Below, piece by piece: positions 1-9,000 of a stretch of 64,000 nt of DNA. The notes under the pieces were generated by a model that was given only the letters and a program-made list of their open reading frames with translations, was not told the DNA's origin and did no database searches. A program made the translations under genes and the position numbers. The first letter of the stretch is position 1, and every line of letters starts with the position of its first letter. The stretch is from an uncultured Aquimarina sp. (GTDB lineage Bacteria > Bacteroidota > Bacteroidia > Flavobacteriales > Flavobacteriaceae): positions 62,001-126,000 of the forward strand of contig CANMSL010000013.1 of assembly GCA_947500505.1 (NCBI GenBank), given 5' to 3'.

Positions 1-1
1 T

Positions 2-421
2 AAAATTATCGCAGGAGATGAAATGCGTCATTTTAATGCTTACAGTGATTTTGTGAAAAATATTTTTGAAGTAGACCCAAGTCAAATGATGGTGGCATTT
101 AGCGATATGATGAAACACAAAATTGTTATGCCGGCAGTTTTCTTAAGAGAATCAGGAAATGCTATCGGTACCGCTTTTGAAGAATTTTCTAATGCTGCAC
201 AACGCTTAGGAGTCTATACGGCACAAGATTATATAGATATTATGCAACGCCTAATTGACAAATGGGAAATAGATAAATTGGTAGATCTTAGTGATGAAGC
301 CGAAAAAGCACGTGATTTTGTAATGAAATTACCAGCCAGAATGCAACGTATTAGTGAAAGATTGGTCGTTCCAGAAGAAGTTTTTGAATTTAAGTGGGTG
401 CAACCTGCTTTGATTAAATAA
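2..421 (+). CDS. Acyl-ACP desaturase, C-terminal part (cut by left edge)
   Basis: The reading frame is open to the left edge, so only the last 139 residues are present. The fragment begins with GDEMRHFNAYSDFV, which fits the second di-iron ligand motif (D-E-x-x-H) of the soluble acyl-ACP desaturase family (FA_desaturase_2), and continues with the family's helical tail. Such enzymes introduce a double bond into acyl chains bound to acyl carrier protein, using O2 and ferredoxin, in the cytoplasm. The ATG at 23 lies inside the conserved motif and is not the real start. An HD hydrolase begins seven bases after the stop, so the two may be co-transcribed. Family assignment is fairly secure; substrate chain length cannot be read. 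Confidence 0.85.
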   Translation, partial: KIIAGDEMRHFNAYSDFVKNIFEVDPSQMMVAFSDMMKHKIVMPAVFLRESGNAIGTAFEEFSNAAQRLGVYTAQDYIDIMQRLIDKWEIDKLVDLSDEAEKARDFVMKLPARMQRISERLVVPEEVFEFKWVQPALIK

Positions 422-428
422 ACTACGA

Positions 429-1088
429 ATGCGTGATATAGAAGATCGGATAATACAAGAAACTGTTAACTTCGTAAAAAATACGCTTAAGGGAGCCGAA
501 GGAGGACACGATTGGTTTCATACACATCGAGTTTTTAAGACAGCCCAAACAATCGCCAAGAATGAGAAGGTGGATATTTTGGTGGTTTCTATTGGCGCAT
601 TACTGCACGATATTGCCGACTCTAAGTTTCATAATGGAGACGAAACTGTGGGTCCTAGAATAGCCAAGGAGTTTTTAGAAAGTTTAGATATTGAAAAAAA
701 GATCATAAATCATGTAGTATTAATTATCGAAAACATTTCTTTTAAAGGTGGAAATACTATTCAAAAATTTACTTCTCCAGAACTAAAGGTCATACAAGAT
801 GCCGATCGTCTGGATGCCATTGGAGCAATCGGAATTGCCAGGTGTTTTAACTATGGAGGTTTTAAGAATAGGACGTTGTATGATCCGGAAATCGCTCCTA
901 ATTTGAATATGACCAAAGAAGAGTATAAGAACTCGATTGCTCCAACAATTAATCATTTCTACGAAAAACTTTTATTGCTTAAGGATAGAATGAATACCAA
1001 AACCGGTAAATGTATGGCAGAGGACAGGCATCTATTTATGGAAATTTTTTTAAATCAGTTTTATAAAGAGTGGGAAGGTAGACAGTGA
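429..1088 (+). CDS. HD-domain phosphohydrolase (YedJ-like)
   Basis: A 219-residue protein with a complete HD domain: His33 in the early HTHR segment, the His60-Asp61 pair in ALLHDIAD, and a later Asp in QDADRLDAIGAIG (about 124-126). These are the metal ligands of HD phosphohydrolases, and the length and the DADRLDAIGAIGIAR segment fit the YedJ-type group, whose members act on nucleotides or related phosphates in the cytoplasm. The substrate is not evident. It follows the desaturase by seven bases and is probably in the same transcript. No signal peptide or membrane segment is seen. Confidence 0.85.
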   Translation: MRDIEDRIIQETVNFVKNTLKGAEGGHDWFHTHRVFKTAQTIAKNEKVDILVVSIGALLHDIADSKFHNGDETVGPRIAKEFLESLDIEKKIINHVVLIIENISFKGGNTIQKFTSPELKVIQDADRLDAIGAIGIARCFNYGGFKNRTLYDPEIAPNLNMTKEEYKNSIAPTINHFYEKLLLLKDRMNTKTGKCMAEDRHLFMEIFLNQFYKEWEGRQ

Positions 1089-1260
1089 TGAGCTGTCTAC
1101 TTCTTCTTCTATTTCATTGTTCGTTTTTTGATATAACTGTGGCAGACAAATGATAATTATTCGTTTCTTGATTATGCAAAAATGTTAATTACAAATTCTA
1201 CTACGAAAAGAAAATAGTTGAGTATTAGATCGATTAGTAATTTTGTGAGTGCTATCATGA

Positions 1261-1641
1261 TTAATGATTTATGGTTCCGTTATTGATTGTTATTAGTTTT
1301 GATGAATTTCTATTTACAAATTCTAAAGTAAATCGGTCAATTTCTTGATATCCATCAACTTTTTTAAGTAATAATTGATTGATTCTATGAGCCTCTGAGT
1401 TCAGGTCAGAATATTTACAGTTTTTCAATTCATATTCTGCCGTTTCTGTCGACATTCCTTTTTCAGAAAATGTAAGACCTTTAACATAAATAAATTGCTT
1501 TACCTGATCGCAATCGCAGTTCGATTGTAGTACCTTTAAAATTGCATTTGATTTATCTTCTACTTTGTGATCAAAGAACATTACAAAACTCAAAAGTCCT
1601 GCTAAAATTCCTATAGAAAATAAAACCAATTGTTTCTTCAT
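1261..1641 (-). CDS. Small membrane-anchored or exported protein, unknown
   Basis: A 126-residue protein with one N-terminal hydrophobic segment (residues 5-23, LVLFSIGILAGLLSFVMFF) that is either an uncleaved anchor or a signal peptide without an obvious cleavage site. The rest is polar, with a CDC pair near residue 43 and a further Cys near 75. I do not recognise the family. It lies downstream of the TPR-AraC regulator on the same strand after about 240 bases with a hairpin, so it is probably a separate unit. The clean start with an ATG and coding-like composition support it being real. Confidence 0.55.
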   Translation of the reverse strand: MKKQLVLFSIGILAGLLSFVMFFDHKVEDKSNAILKVLQSNCDCDQVKQFIYVKGLTFSEKGMSTETAEYELKNCKYSDLNSEAHRINQLLLKKVDGYQEIDRFTLEFVNRNSSKLITINNGTINH

Positions 1642-1811
1642 TGCTTTAGGTATTAGCTACGAATTGTTTTAATGATTACTTGTTCAAAGAACATTCAAAA
1701 AAACACAAATAACAAGAGAAGCAAACCCATTTTAAAGAAATACGGGTTATTCTATATAGTGTAAAAATCTAATAATCAACAATTTGTATTAAAAAGTAAA
1801 ATTTTAGACAT

Positions 1812-1856
1812 TAAAACATCCCAAACCCTATTTTTATCAATTTAGGGTGTTTTTAC
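1812..1856. terminator. Possible terminator hairpin
   Basis: The arms ACCCTA (1825-1830) and TAGGGT (1843-1848) face each other across a 12-base AT-rich loop, and the flanks AAAACAtCCC and GGGTGTTTT can extend the stem. A T-rich run follows on the plus side; the minus side is weaker. It sits just downstream of the minus-strand TPR-AraC gene, where a stop signal would be expected. Confidence 0.4.
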
Positions 1857-1878
1857 GTCAACTTTTTATACGAATTGT

Positions 1879-3642
1879 TTAGGATAAGCTCTTTGACTTT
1901 AACTGTTTGATATAAAAAGAAGGAAGCAGTCCTGTGTGAATTTTAAAATACTTTGTAAAAGAATCTGCGCTCTTATAACCAACCTCTTCGGCAATTGATT
2001 TTATTGAATATGATTGGAATTTTGAATCATTTTTAAGCCTAAGTATGGCATAGTTAATTCTTAGATCATTAATATAGGTATTAAAATTTTTTCCAAAATG
2101 TGAATTGATCACTTTAGAGAGGTAGGAGGTATTTGTATGAATCTTTTTTGCAACATTATAAAGGTTACATTCAGTTTTTAGGTAATATTCTTGTGATTCT
2201 ATTTTTTGTAAACCCTGAAGGATTTGATTGTACAATTCATTACTTATATCCAGCTCAGTAGATTGTGATACCAAAGATGCATCTTTAGTATCAATAATAG
2301 CGCCGTGTGTTTTCTTATCAATAGTGTTGCTGAAATCTGAAATAGAGTTTTCTTTCTCATCTATCCGGGCAAGTAAGTCCTCAAATTTGTTTTTATTTTT
2401 CTTTTTTGCTTTCTGAAAAAAGAATACGACCAGAATTAGACCGAATGCGACAACAAGTAAACCAATCTGAGAATAAGTGAGTTTACTTTTTTGTTGCTGT
2501 TTCTGATTTTCGAGTGCTTTGATTTCATTTTGGTAATCACTCATGGTTATGTCTTGAACTTTTCTGCTGGCAACCGACTTTTTATTATTCAATTTACTCA
2601 GGCTTAGAATGTGCTTTTCGTAGTAGAAATTAGATTTTTCGAGATCCCCATTGTTTTTAAATGCTTGCCCTAGTAGTTTATAACATCTGCTTAATTCATC
2701 AGAATTACCATATTTATTTGTAAGAATTGCCAGAGACTCAGAAAGCACCTCAATACTCTCCTGATATTTTTTTTGATTTAATTTGCATTCTCCGATCAGA
2801 TTCAGAATTTTGCCGAGGAAAACAATGTCATTCGCTTTGTAACATAAATCCTTAGCTTGTTTTAAATATATTAGCGCATTGGCATAATCTTTCTTGTTTT
2901 TATAAATGATACCTCGGTGCATCAATAGGTCGATGTGTACATTATCTACTTTAATTTTTTTCGTAAAAGCCAGTCCTTTGTCGTTGGCATATAAAGCAGA
3001 ATCCAAAAGGTTAAGTTTAATGTAGGCTTCAGATATTCTGGCATTAAAAAGCATCATTCCAGTATGAACCCTTCTTTCACTTCTGTTATAGGGATTATTT
3101 TGCAGTTCTTTTTCGCTAGCCTTAAGTTCTTGTAACGCGGTTCTGTAATCCCCGGTCCTAAGTTTTATAAACGCTAGATTTGTCTTAATTACCGAGATGT
3201 ACTGTGGTTGATTAATAGCTTCGGCCAAAGAAATTGCTTCAGAATAAGCATCGCTTGATTCATCATATTCCTCAATGTCAAAATAATGGTTTCCGATAAG
3301 GTTCGTAATCAAAACATTTTCATCTGGTAATTTCTCTCTTAATGCAATATCGGAGGCATTCTCAAGATATTCGATAGCAAGGTTATTATTTCCCGAATTA
3401 AGGTTAGCAATGCTTAGATATGTTAAGGCATCAATCATACCTTTAGGATCCTCATTATCAAAAGCAATCTTATAGAGAATATTACTTAACGATATAATTT
3501 CCTCCACTCTGCTGTCGTCCAGGGCTTCAATCTGAAGACGAATATCTTCTACATTTTTGGCAACTATCATATTGTCAATCTGTGCAATGAGACTATTCGC
3601 GTAGAGTATAGCGAAAAATATAAATAGACGTAACAATTTCAT
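1879..3642 (-). CDS. TPR-transmembrane-AraC one-component regulator
   Basis: A 587-residue protein with a signal peptide (1-20, ending SLIAQ), a long series of TPR-like helices (about 30-370), a short coiled segment, one transmembrane helix (about 395-413, IGLLVVAFGLILVVFFF) and a C-terminal AraC-type double helix-turn-helix (about 485-585) with the usual NTSYLSKVINSHFGKNFNTY and SIAEEVGYKSADSFTKYFK segments. The layout implies a periplasmic TPR sensor coupled through the membrane to a cytoplasmic DNA-binding domain, a known Bacteroidota arrangement. The signal and target genes are unknown. A paralogue, broken by a frameshift, occurs near 28-29.6 kb with the same layout. Confidence 0.85.
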   Translation of the reverse strand: MKLLRLFIFFAILYANSLIAQIDNMIVAKNVEDIRLQIEALDDSRVEEIISLSNILYKIAFDNEDPKGMIDALTYLSIANLNSGNNNLAIEYLENASDIALREKLPDENVLITNLIGNHYFDIEEYDESSDAYSEAISLAEAINQPQYISVIKTNLAFIKLRTGDYRTALQELKASEKELQNNPYNRSERRVHTGMMLFNARISEAYIKLNLLDSALYANDKGLAFTKKIKVDNVHIDLLMHRGIIYKNKKDYANALIYLKQAKDLCYKANDIVFLGKILNLIGECKLNQKKYQESIEVLSESLAILTNKYGNSDELSRCYKLLGQAFKNNGDLEKSNFYYEKHILSLSKLNNKKSVASRKVQDITMSDYQNEIKALENQKQQQKSKLTYSQIGLLVVAFGLILVVFFFQKAKKKNKNKFEDLLARIDEKENSISDFSNTIDKKTHGAIIDTKDASLVSQSTELDISNELYNQILQGLQKIESQEYYLKTECNLYNVAKKIHTNTSYLSKVINSHFGKNFNTYINDLRINYAILRLKNDSKFQSYSIKSIAEEVGYKSADSFTKYFKIHTGLLPSFYIKQLKSKSLS

Positions 3643-3694
3643 ACAGAATGACTACAACCTTAAGATGAAGCTTCAAAAATAACTAAAAAAAGCA

Positions 3695-4765
3695 TCAAAA
3701 TAATCTTAATTGTCCATCTTTGTAGGATTGGTGCAACTCGCAGTTTAAGGAGATTCTACTTTCCTTAGGAAAGTATTTTTGTTTTGCAATAGCAAACATT
3801 TGGTGGATCTGATCAGCTATGTTTCCGGACCCTTTCATTCTTCGGCCAAATACACTGTCATTAAGGTTTCCTCCGTGACATTCCATTATTTGATGTAAGA
3901 TTTTATCTTTTCTATCTGGAAGCGTATTTTCTAGCCATTTCACAAATATTTGTCCAATGGCTCCATTCAATCTCATAACGGTGTATCCCAGGCTTTTTGC
4001 TCCTCTTTTCGAAATCTCTTTAGAAAGCATAAGTATTTCGTGACTATTAATAGATGGAATTATTGGTGCCATCATTACACTGGTAGGAATTCCTGATGCG
4101 TTTAGTTTTTGCAATGTTTCCAGTCTTTTTTTTATGCTTGCCGTTCTGGGTTCTAATATTCTTCTGGTTTCCTCATTTAGTGTGGTTATTGATAGAAAAA
4201 CCGAAACTAAGTTGTGTGCTGCTAGTTCAGAAAGAATATCAATATCCCGTTGTATGAGAGCGTTTTTTGTTATAATACCAACAGGATGTTTGTATTTTAG
4301 GAATATTTCTAGAAGTTGTCTGGTAATTTTTAATCTTTTTTCTATCGGTTGATAACAATCCGTATTTCCGGAGAGGGCAACAGGGTATGCTTTCCAATTT
4401 TTACTTCTTAGCTTTTTCTCTAATAATTCAGGAGCATTTTTCTTCACTAAAATTTTAGTCTCAAAATCTAATCCTGCTCCGTATCCCCAATATTCGTGAG
4501 AATTACGGGCGTAACAATATACACATCCGTGTTCGCAGCCCTGATATGGATTGAGGGAATACAGCATACCTACGTCAGGGCTAGAGACTTTGTTTACAAT
4601 AGTCTTAGGAAAAGTTTCTATGAATTTGGTTTTGTGCTCCATCGATTCCCCTTCTTTTTCCAGATAATTGAGAAAGTCATCTCTTAACTCATAGTGATTG
4701 GCATCGAAACGGTTATGCATTTTTTCCTGCGCACCTCTTCCTTTTATATAGTTTTTTTGATCCAA
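3695..4765 (-). CDS. PA0069-family radical SAM protein
   Basis: A 356-residue protein with the radical SAM signature CEHGCVYCYA (Cys77, Cys81, Cys84), which binds a 4Fe-4S cluster and S-adenosylmethionine. The N-terminal KGRGAQ and NPYQGCEHGC segments are typical of the PA0069/Rv2578c family, which is related to spore photoproduct lyase; its reaction is not established. The start is probably the TTG at 4765: the conserved KGRGAQ segment lies before the first ATG (codon 16) and a TAA lies five codons upstream of the TTG. It is divergent from the TIR gene, and the two share a region with two palindromes. Confidence 0.85.
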   Translation of the reverse strand: MDQKNYIKGRGAQEKMHNRFDANHYELRDDFLNYLEKEGESMEHKTKFIETFPKTIVNKVSSPDVGMLYSLNPYQGCEHGCVYCYARNSHEYWGYGAGLDFETKILVKKNAPELLEKKLRSKNWKAYPVALSGNTDCYQPIEKRLKITRQLLEIFLKYKHPVGIITKNALIQRDIDILSELAAHNLVSVFLSITTLNEETRRILEPRTASIKKRLETLQKLNASGIPTSVMMAPIIPSINSHEILMLSKEISKRGAKSLGYTVMRLNGAIGQIFVKWLENTLPDRKDKILHQIMECHGGNLNDSVFGRRMKGSGNIADQIHQMFAIAKQKYFPKESRISLNCELHQSYKDGQLRLF

Positions 4766-4797
4766 AAGCTGTGATTTTTACGGTTTAAAAGTAAAAC

Positions 4798-4838
4798 TTT
4801 TGTTGGAATATTTCCAACAAAAAATGGAATATTTCCAA
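4798..4838. promoter_or_regulatory. Tandem palindromic operator between radical SAM and TIR genes
   Basis: Two near-identical palindromes lie in tandem. The first has 11-base arms TTTTGTTGGAA and TTCCAACAAAA around TAT (4798-4822). The second has core TGGAATATTTCCA (4825-4837). Their centres (4810 and 4831) are 21 bases apart, two helical turns, so two dimers would sit on the same face. The second copy overlaps where the -33 element of the TIR promoter should be. This looks like an operator, probably repressing the TIR gene and perhaps the radical SAM gene; the binding protein is unknown. Confidence 0.65.
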
Positions 4839-4848
4839 ATAAACGAAG

Positions 4849-4856
4849 TAATTTTG
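4849..4856 (+). promoter_or_regulatory. TAnnTTTG -7 box of the TIR gene
   Basis: TAATTTTG matches the Bacteroidota -7 consensus TAnnTTTG. It lies 36 bases before the ATG of the TIR gene, placing transcription start near 4862. The second palindrome lies directly upstream over the expected -33 region. Confidence 0.55.
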
Positions 4857-4891
4857 TAATAGTTCAGATTTAGGTTAAAAAATTGTCAGTG

Positions 4892-5875
4892 ATGAAGAAT
4901 AGAAGTTATGAATATGATGTTGCCTTATCTTTTGCAGGAGAGAATAGGGCATATGTGGAGGAAGTGGCGAATAGCTTAAAACTTAAAGGGATTAATGTAT
5001 TTTATGATTTGTTTGAGGAGGCTAATTTGTGGGGAAAAAACTTGTACGAATATTTATCTGAGATTTATCAGAATAAAGCGAGGTATACAGTACTTTTTGT
5101 ATCTAGTTTTTATAATAAAAAATTATGGACTAATCACGAGAGAGTTTCGATGCAGGCGAGAGCGTTTCAGGAAAGCAGGGAATATATATTACCAGCTCGA
5201 TTTGATAATACAGAGATTCCTGGAATTCTTAAAACGATCGGTTATATCAATCTGGAAAATAAGACTCCTGAAGAATTAGCCATTCTGATCGAAAATAAGT
5301 TGAAGAAGGATCAGACATTTCTCAGAAACCGATGGTCGAAACTCTCTACTATGATCAATCCTAAACCTTTTGTGTTTACAATTAAGCTAGTAGATGAAAA
5401 AAAGCAGTTAGTCAAACACGCCAAGGTGGTACTATTAGCTAATAACTCTACATATTTAGAAGGGTTTACCGATGAGAACGGGTTGTCGCATTTTGTGATT
5501 AGAACAAGAAAGCTTTATACAGTTCTAATCGCTCATTCTGCTTATCCAGCTGTGATTTTTCATAATATTAATCCTAAGGAGGATATTGAAGTAACTATCG
5601 AAAAGTCCAATAAATCCGGCTCAGTAATTATCAATAAATCAGGTCACGTTCCGGGAATTTCAGGAAAAATTGAACCCGTATTGAGATCAGATAAAGGTTT
5701 AAGTTTATACGCGGATAATATTGCTATAGAAGGAGGAAAACACCAACCGTATAGTTTCCAACTAAATACTTCTATTTCTCTAGAAGATAATGAAGGAAAT
5801 ACAGTTCATGTAACCTTTCGGTTTTTTCAAGGTAGAATTGCTTTGATTGATTTTTACAAAGATAGTTCCGTGTAA
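4892..5875 (+). CDS. TIR-domain protein with C-terminal beta-rich domains
   Basis: A 327-residue protein. Residues 7-140 form a TIR domain: YDVALSFAGEN at the first strand, and SSFYNKKLWTNHE where Glu83 takes the place of the catalytic Glu of NAD-cleaving TIR domains. Residues 155-228 look like an immunoglobulin-like or carboxypeptidase-regulatory-like fold (FTDENGLSHFVI). A further beta-rich segment (230-327) is not recognised. No signal peptide or membrane helix is seen, so the protein should be cytoplasmic. Bacterial TIR proteins often act in antiphage defence by depleting NAD or making signal nucleotides; this role is inference because no partner gene adjoins it. I chose ATG 4892 over an upstream in-frame TTG at 4883 because the TIR domain starts directly after it. 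Confidence 0.8.
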   Translation: MKNRSYEYDVALSFAGENRAYVEEVANSLKLKGINVFYDLFEEANLWGKNLYEYLSEIYQNKARYTVLFVSSFYNKKLWTNHERVSMQARAFQESREYILPARFDNTEIPGILKTIGYINLENKTPEELAILIENKLKKDQTFLRNRWSKLSTMINPKPFVFTIKLVDEKKQLVKHAKVVLLANNSTYLEGFTDENGLSHFVIRTRKLYTVLIAHSAYPAVIFHNINPKEDIEVTIEKSNKSGSVIINKSGHVPGISGKIEPVLRSDKGLSLYADNIAIEGGKHQPYSFQLNTSISLEDNEGNTVHVTFRFFQGRIALIDFYKDSSV

Positions 5876-6010
5876 TTATACAAACAGAATTTGTGTTCAG
5901 GAGATTTAAATTAAGCCTTCTTTTCATCAAAAAGAAAGATTCACCATTTTCGGGGGATTACCTCTTTTAAAAATGTAGTACATTTATATGGTCAACTAAA
6001 ACCATTAAAA

Positions 6011-9000
6011 ATGCGATTATCACAAATTCTGTTTGTATGCTTATGTACAGCAATTATATTTTCTTGTAAAAATAAAGATCCTAAAGAGATAGCTGAGGCA
6101 AATGCATCAGAGCTCATTAAATATCAGGACTACATCTCTGATGTTTCTACAGGTGTAATATCAGTATTGGATAATGTATATGTAGTTCTACAAACACCAG
6201 TGGAGGGGTGGGATGATAGTCAAGAACTTTCTGATGATATCCTTTCTGTGTCTCCAGGAGTTAAAGGAAAAGTTTTTGCGGTTAATAATCAAACTATTTC
6301 CTTTCGACCAGCAGAAGGTTTCAAGGAAGATACTCAATATACATTCACCCTCAATTTGGAGCGTTTAGTAAAGGATTTAAGGGATGATCTGGATGATAAA
6401 TTTGTTTTTAGTGTGAAAACATTGAAACAACAGTTTTCTGTGATTACGGATAACCTTCAATCTTACAGTAAAGATTGGCAATATATAAACGGAACTATAA
6501 CTGCCAGTGATCAATTGAATTTTGATACAGCAAAACGGTTAATAAAAGCTACCCAAAAAGGTAATAATGTTCCGATTACTTTCGGTGAATCAGTGGACAA
6601 AAGCCGACAATTTAGCTTTAGAATTGATAGCATCCAGCGTTTTGAGGATGATTCTGAAGTAGAAATAAAATGGTCCGGAAGGTCATTTGACATAGATACA
6701 GAGGGAGAGGATATTTTAATGATTCCGGGGAAGAACAATTTTTCTGTGATTAGTGTTTCAGTTTCTAATTTTGAAGATCAATACGTGGAGATCAATTTTT
6801 CTGATCCTTTAATGAAAAATCAGAATTTTGACGGTTTAGTTGTTATTGCTGGGGCAAAAAATCTAAAGTATACTGTTAAAGGTCAGGATTTAAAGGTATA
6901 TCCAAAACAAGAACTCAAAGGAACCTTAGAAGTAACTGTTTTTGAAGGAATCAAAAGTGTAGATAATTATAAGCTTAAGAATACGTATTCAGAAAATATA
7001 TCGTTTCAGCAGCCAAAACCAGAAATTAAGTTGTTGCAGAGTGGTGTCATTCTCCCAACATCAGAAAACTTAAAATTTAATTTTGAAACCATAAATCTTC
7101 GGGCGGTTGAGGTTGAGGTAGTAAAAGTTTTCGAAAATAATATCCTTCAGTTTTTACAAAACAATAATCTTAATGGATCCGATAATCTCAGAAGTGTTGC
7201 CAGACCGGTTGCTAAAAAACTTATCAACCTTCAGGAAAATGCATCTTTAAATTTAGGCAAATGGAATGCTTTTGCCATAGATTTAAAAGAACTAATTTCT
7301 CCAGATCCAGGGGCAATTTATAGGGTAGAGCTAAAGTATAGAAAGGCATATTCACTTTATAAATGTGATGGAGCAGCAACCGATGATACTCCAATAGAGG
7401 AGTTAGCAGATAATTATGATACAGAAGAGGAATCCAGTTTTTGGGATAGTTCGCAGTATTACTACGATGATTATTATGATTATGATTGGAATGAGAGAGA
7501 TAATCCTTGTAGCAATTCATTCTATAGAAATAAAAAGGTAGCAGCCAATGTATTGGCTTCTAACCTGGGAGTGGTTATTAAAAAAGGTTTGAACAATTCT
7601 TATGTAGCTACCGTTAATGATATCATAACGACAAATCCTATTCCTAATGCAAAAGTTACATTTTTTAATTATCAACAACAAGAAATTGGGATAGCAACTA
7701 CAGACGCAGAGGGAATGACGGGATTTGATTCTGATACTCCGGCATTTTTTGCTATTGCAACTTCCGGAAAAGAACAGACTTATGTAAAGCTGAATGATGG
7801 TAATGCATTGTCGGTAAGTAAGTTTGATGTTTCCGGAGTGAGATTACAAAAAGGAATCAAAGGATATATTTATGGAGAAAGAGGTGTTTGGCGTCCGGGA
7901 GATACCTTATTTCTTTCATTTATGCTCAATGATAATGCCAATAAATTACCGAAAGGGCATCCCGTAAAGTTCGAGTTAAAGGATCCTTACGGAAAAGTGG
8001 TACATCAGGAAACTGAAACTGAAGCGGCAGAAAATTTCTATAAGTTTATAGTAGAAACTTCTGACGAAGCTCCAACCGGAAATTGGCAGGCCAAAGTGAA
8101 TGTTGGAGGAGCAAGTTTCACTAAGTCTTTAAAAATTGAAACGATTAAACCCAATCGACTTAAAATCAAAACAAATTTTACCGAAGAGATATTAGGAGCT
8201 AATAAAAATATTACCGGGAATTTAGAAGTTTTATGGTTGCACGGTGCAGTGGCTAAAAATCTTAAAACCGATATCAATGTTCGCTTTAACCCTAAACAAA
8301 CAAGTTTTAAAACATTCCCGGGGTATATTTTTGACGATCCGTCAAGAAGGTTTGGATCTGATGAACAGGAAGTATTTAATGGAAAAATTTCTTCAGATGG
8401 GAAAGTGAACTTTTCTATAAAACCGAAACTAGAAAATAAAGCTGCCGGAATGCTAAAAGCTTCTTTTATCACCAAGGTATATGAAAACGGAGGAGATTTT
8501 AGTACCGATGTGATTTCTAAAGACTTTTCACCGTATGAAACTTATATCGGACTAAACGTTCCAAAAGGTGATAAGGCCCGTGGAATGTTGCTTACAGATA
8601 CTCAACATAATTTTGAAGTAGTCTCCGTAGACAAAAATGGTACTCCAAAATCGGTTAAGGATTTAGAGGTTTATGTGTACAAAGTAAACTGGAGATGGTG
8701 GTGGGATACTTCAGAAGACAATCTTTCGTCTTATAATAGAGGTTCGTATCGCAATGAAGTATTTAAAACAAAAATCTCAACTAACAGCAGCGGAAAGGCG
8801 AACTTCAATTTCGAAATCAAACATCCGGAATGGGGAAGATATCTCGTGCGAGTGGTAGATCCAAACGGTGGACACGCTACAGGAAAAGCAATTTATATAG
8901 ATTGGCCCGGATGGGCCGGAAGATCAAATAAAAATGATCCTTCTGCAGCTACTATGTTACTGTTTTCTGCAGATAAAACTACATATGATGTTGGAGAAAC

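Noticed and set aside
8038..8475. A 145-codon minus-strand frame inside the A2M gene
   Set aside because: It is the complement of a clearly coding, conserved lipoprotein gene and has no independent protein features.
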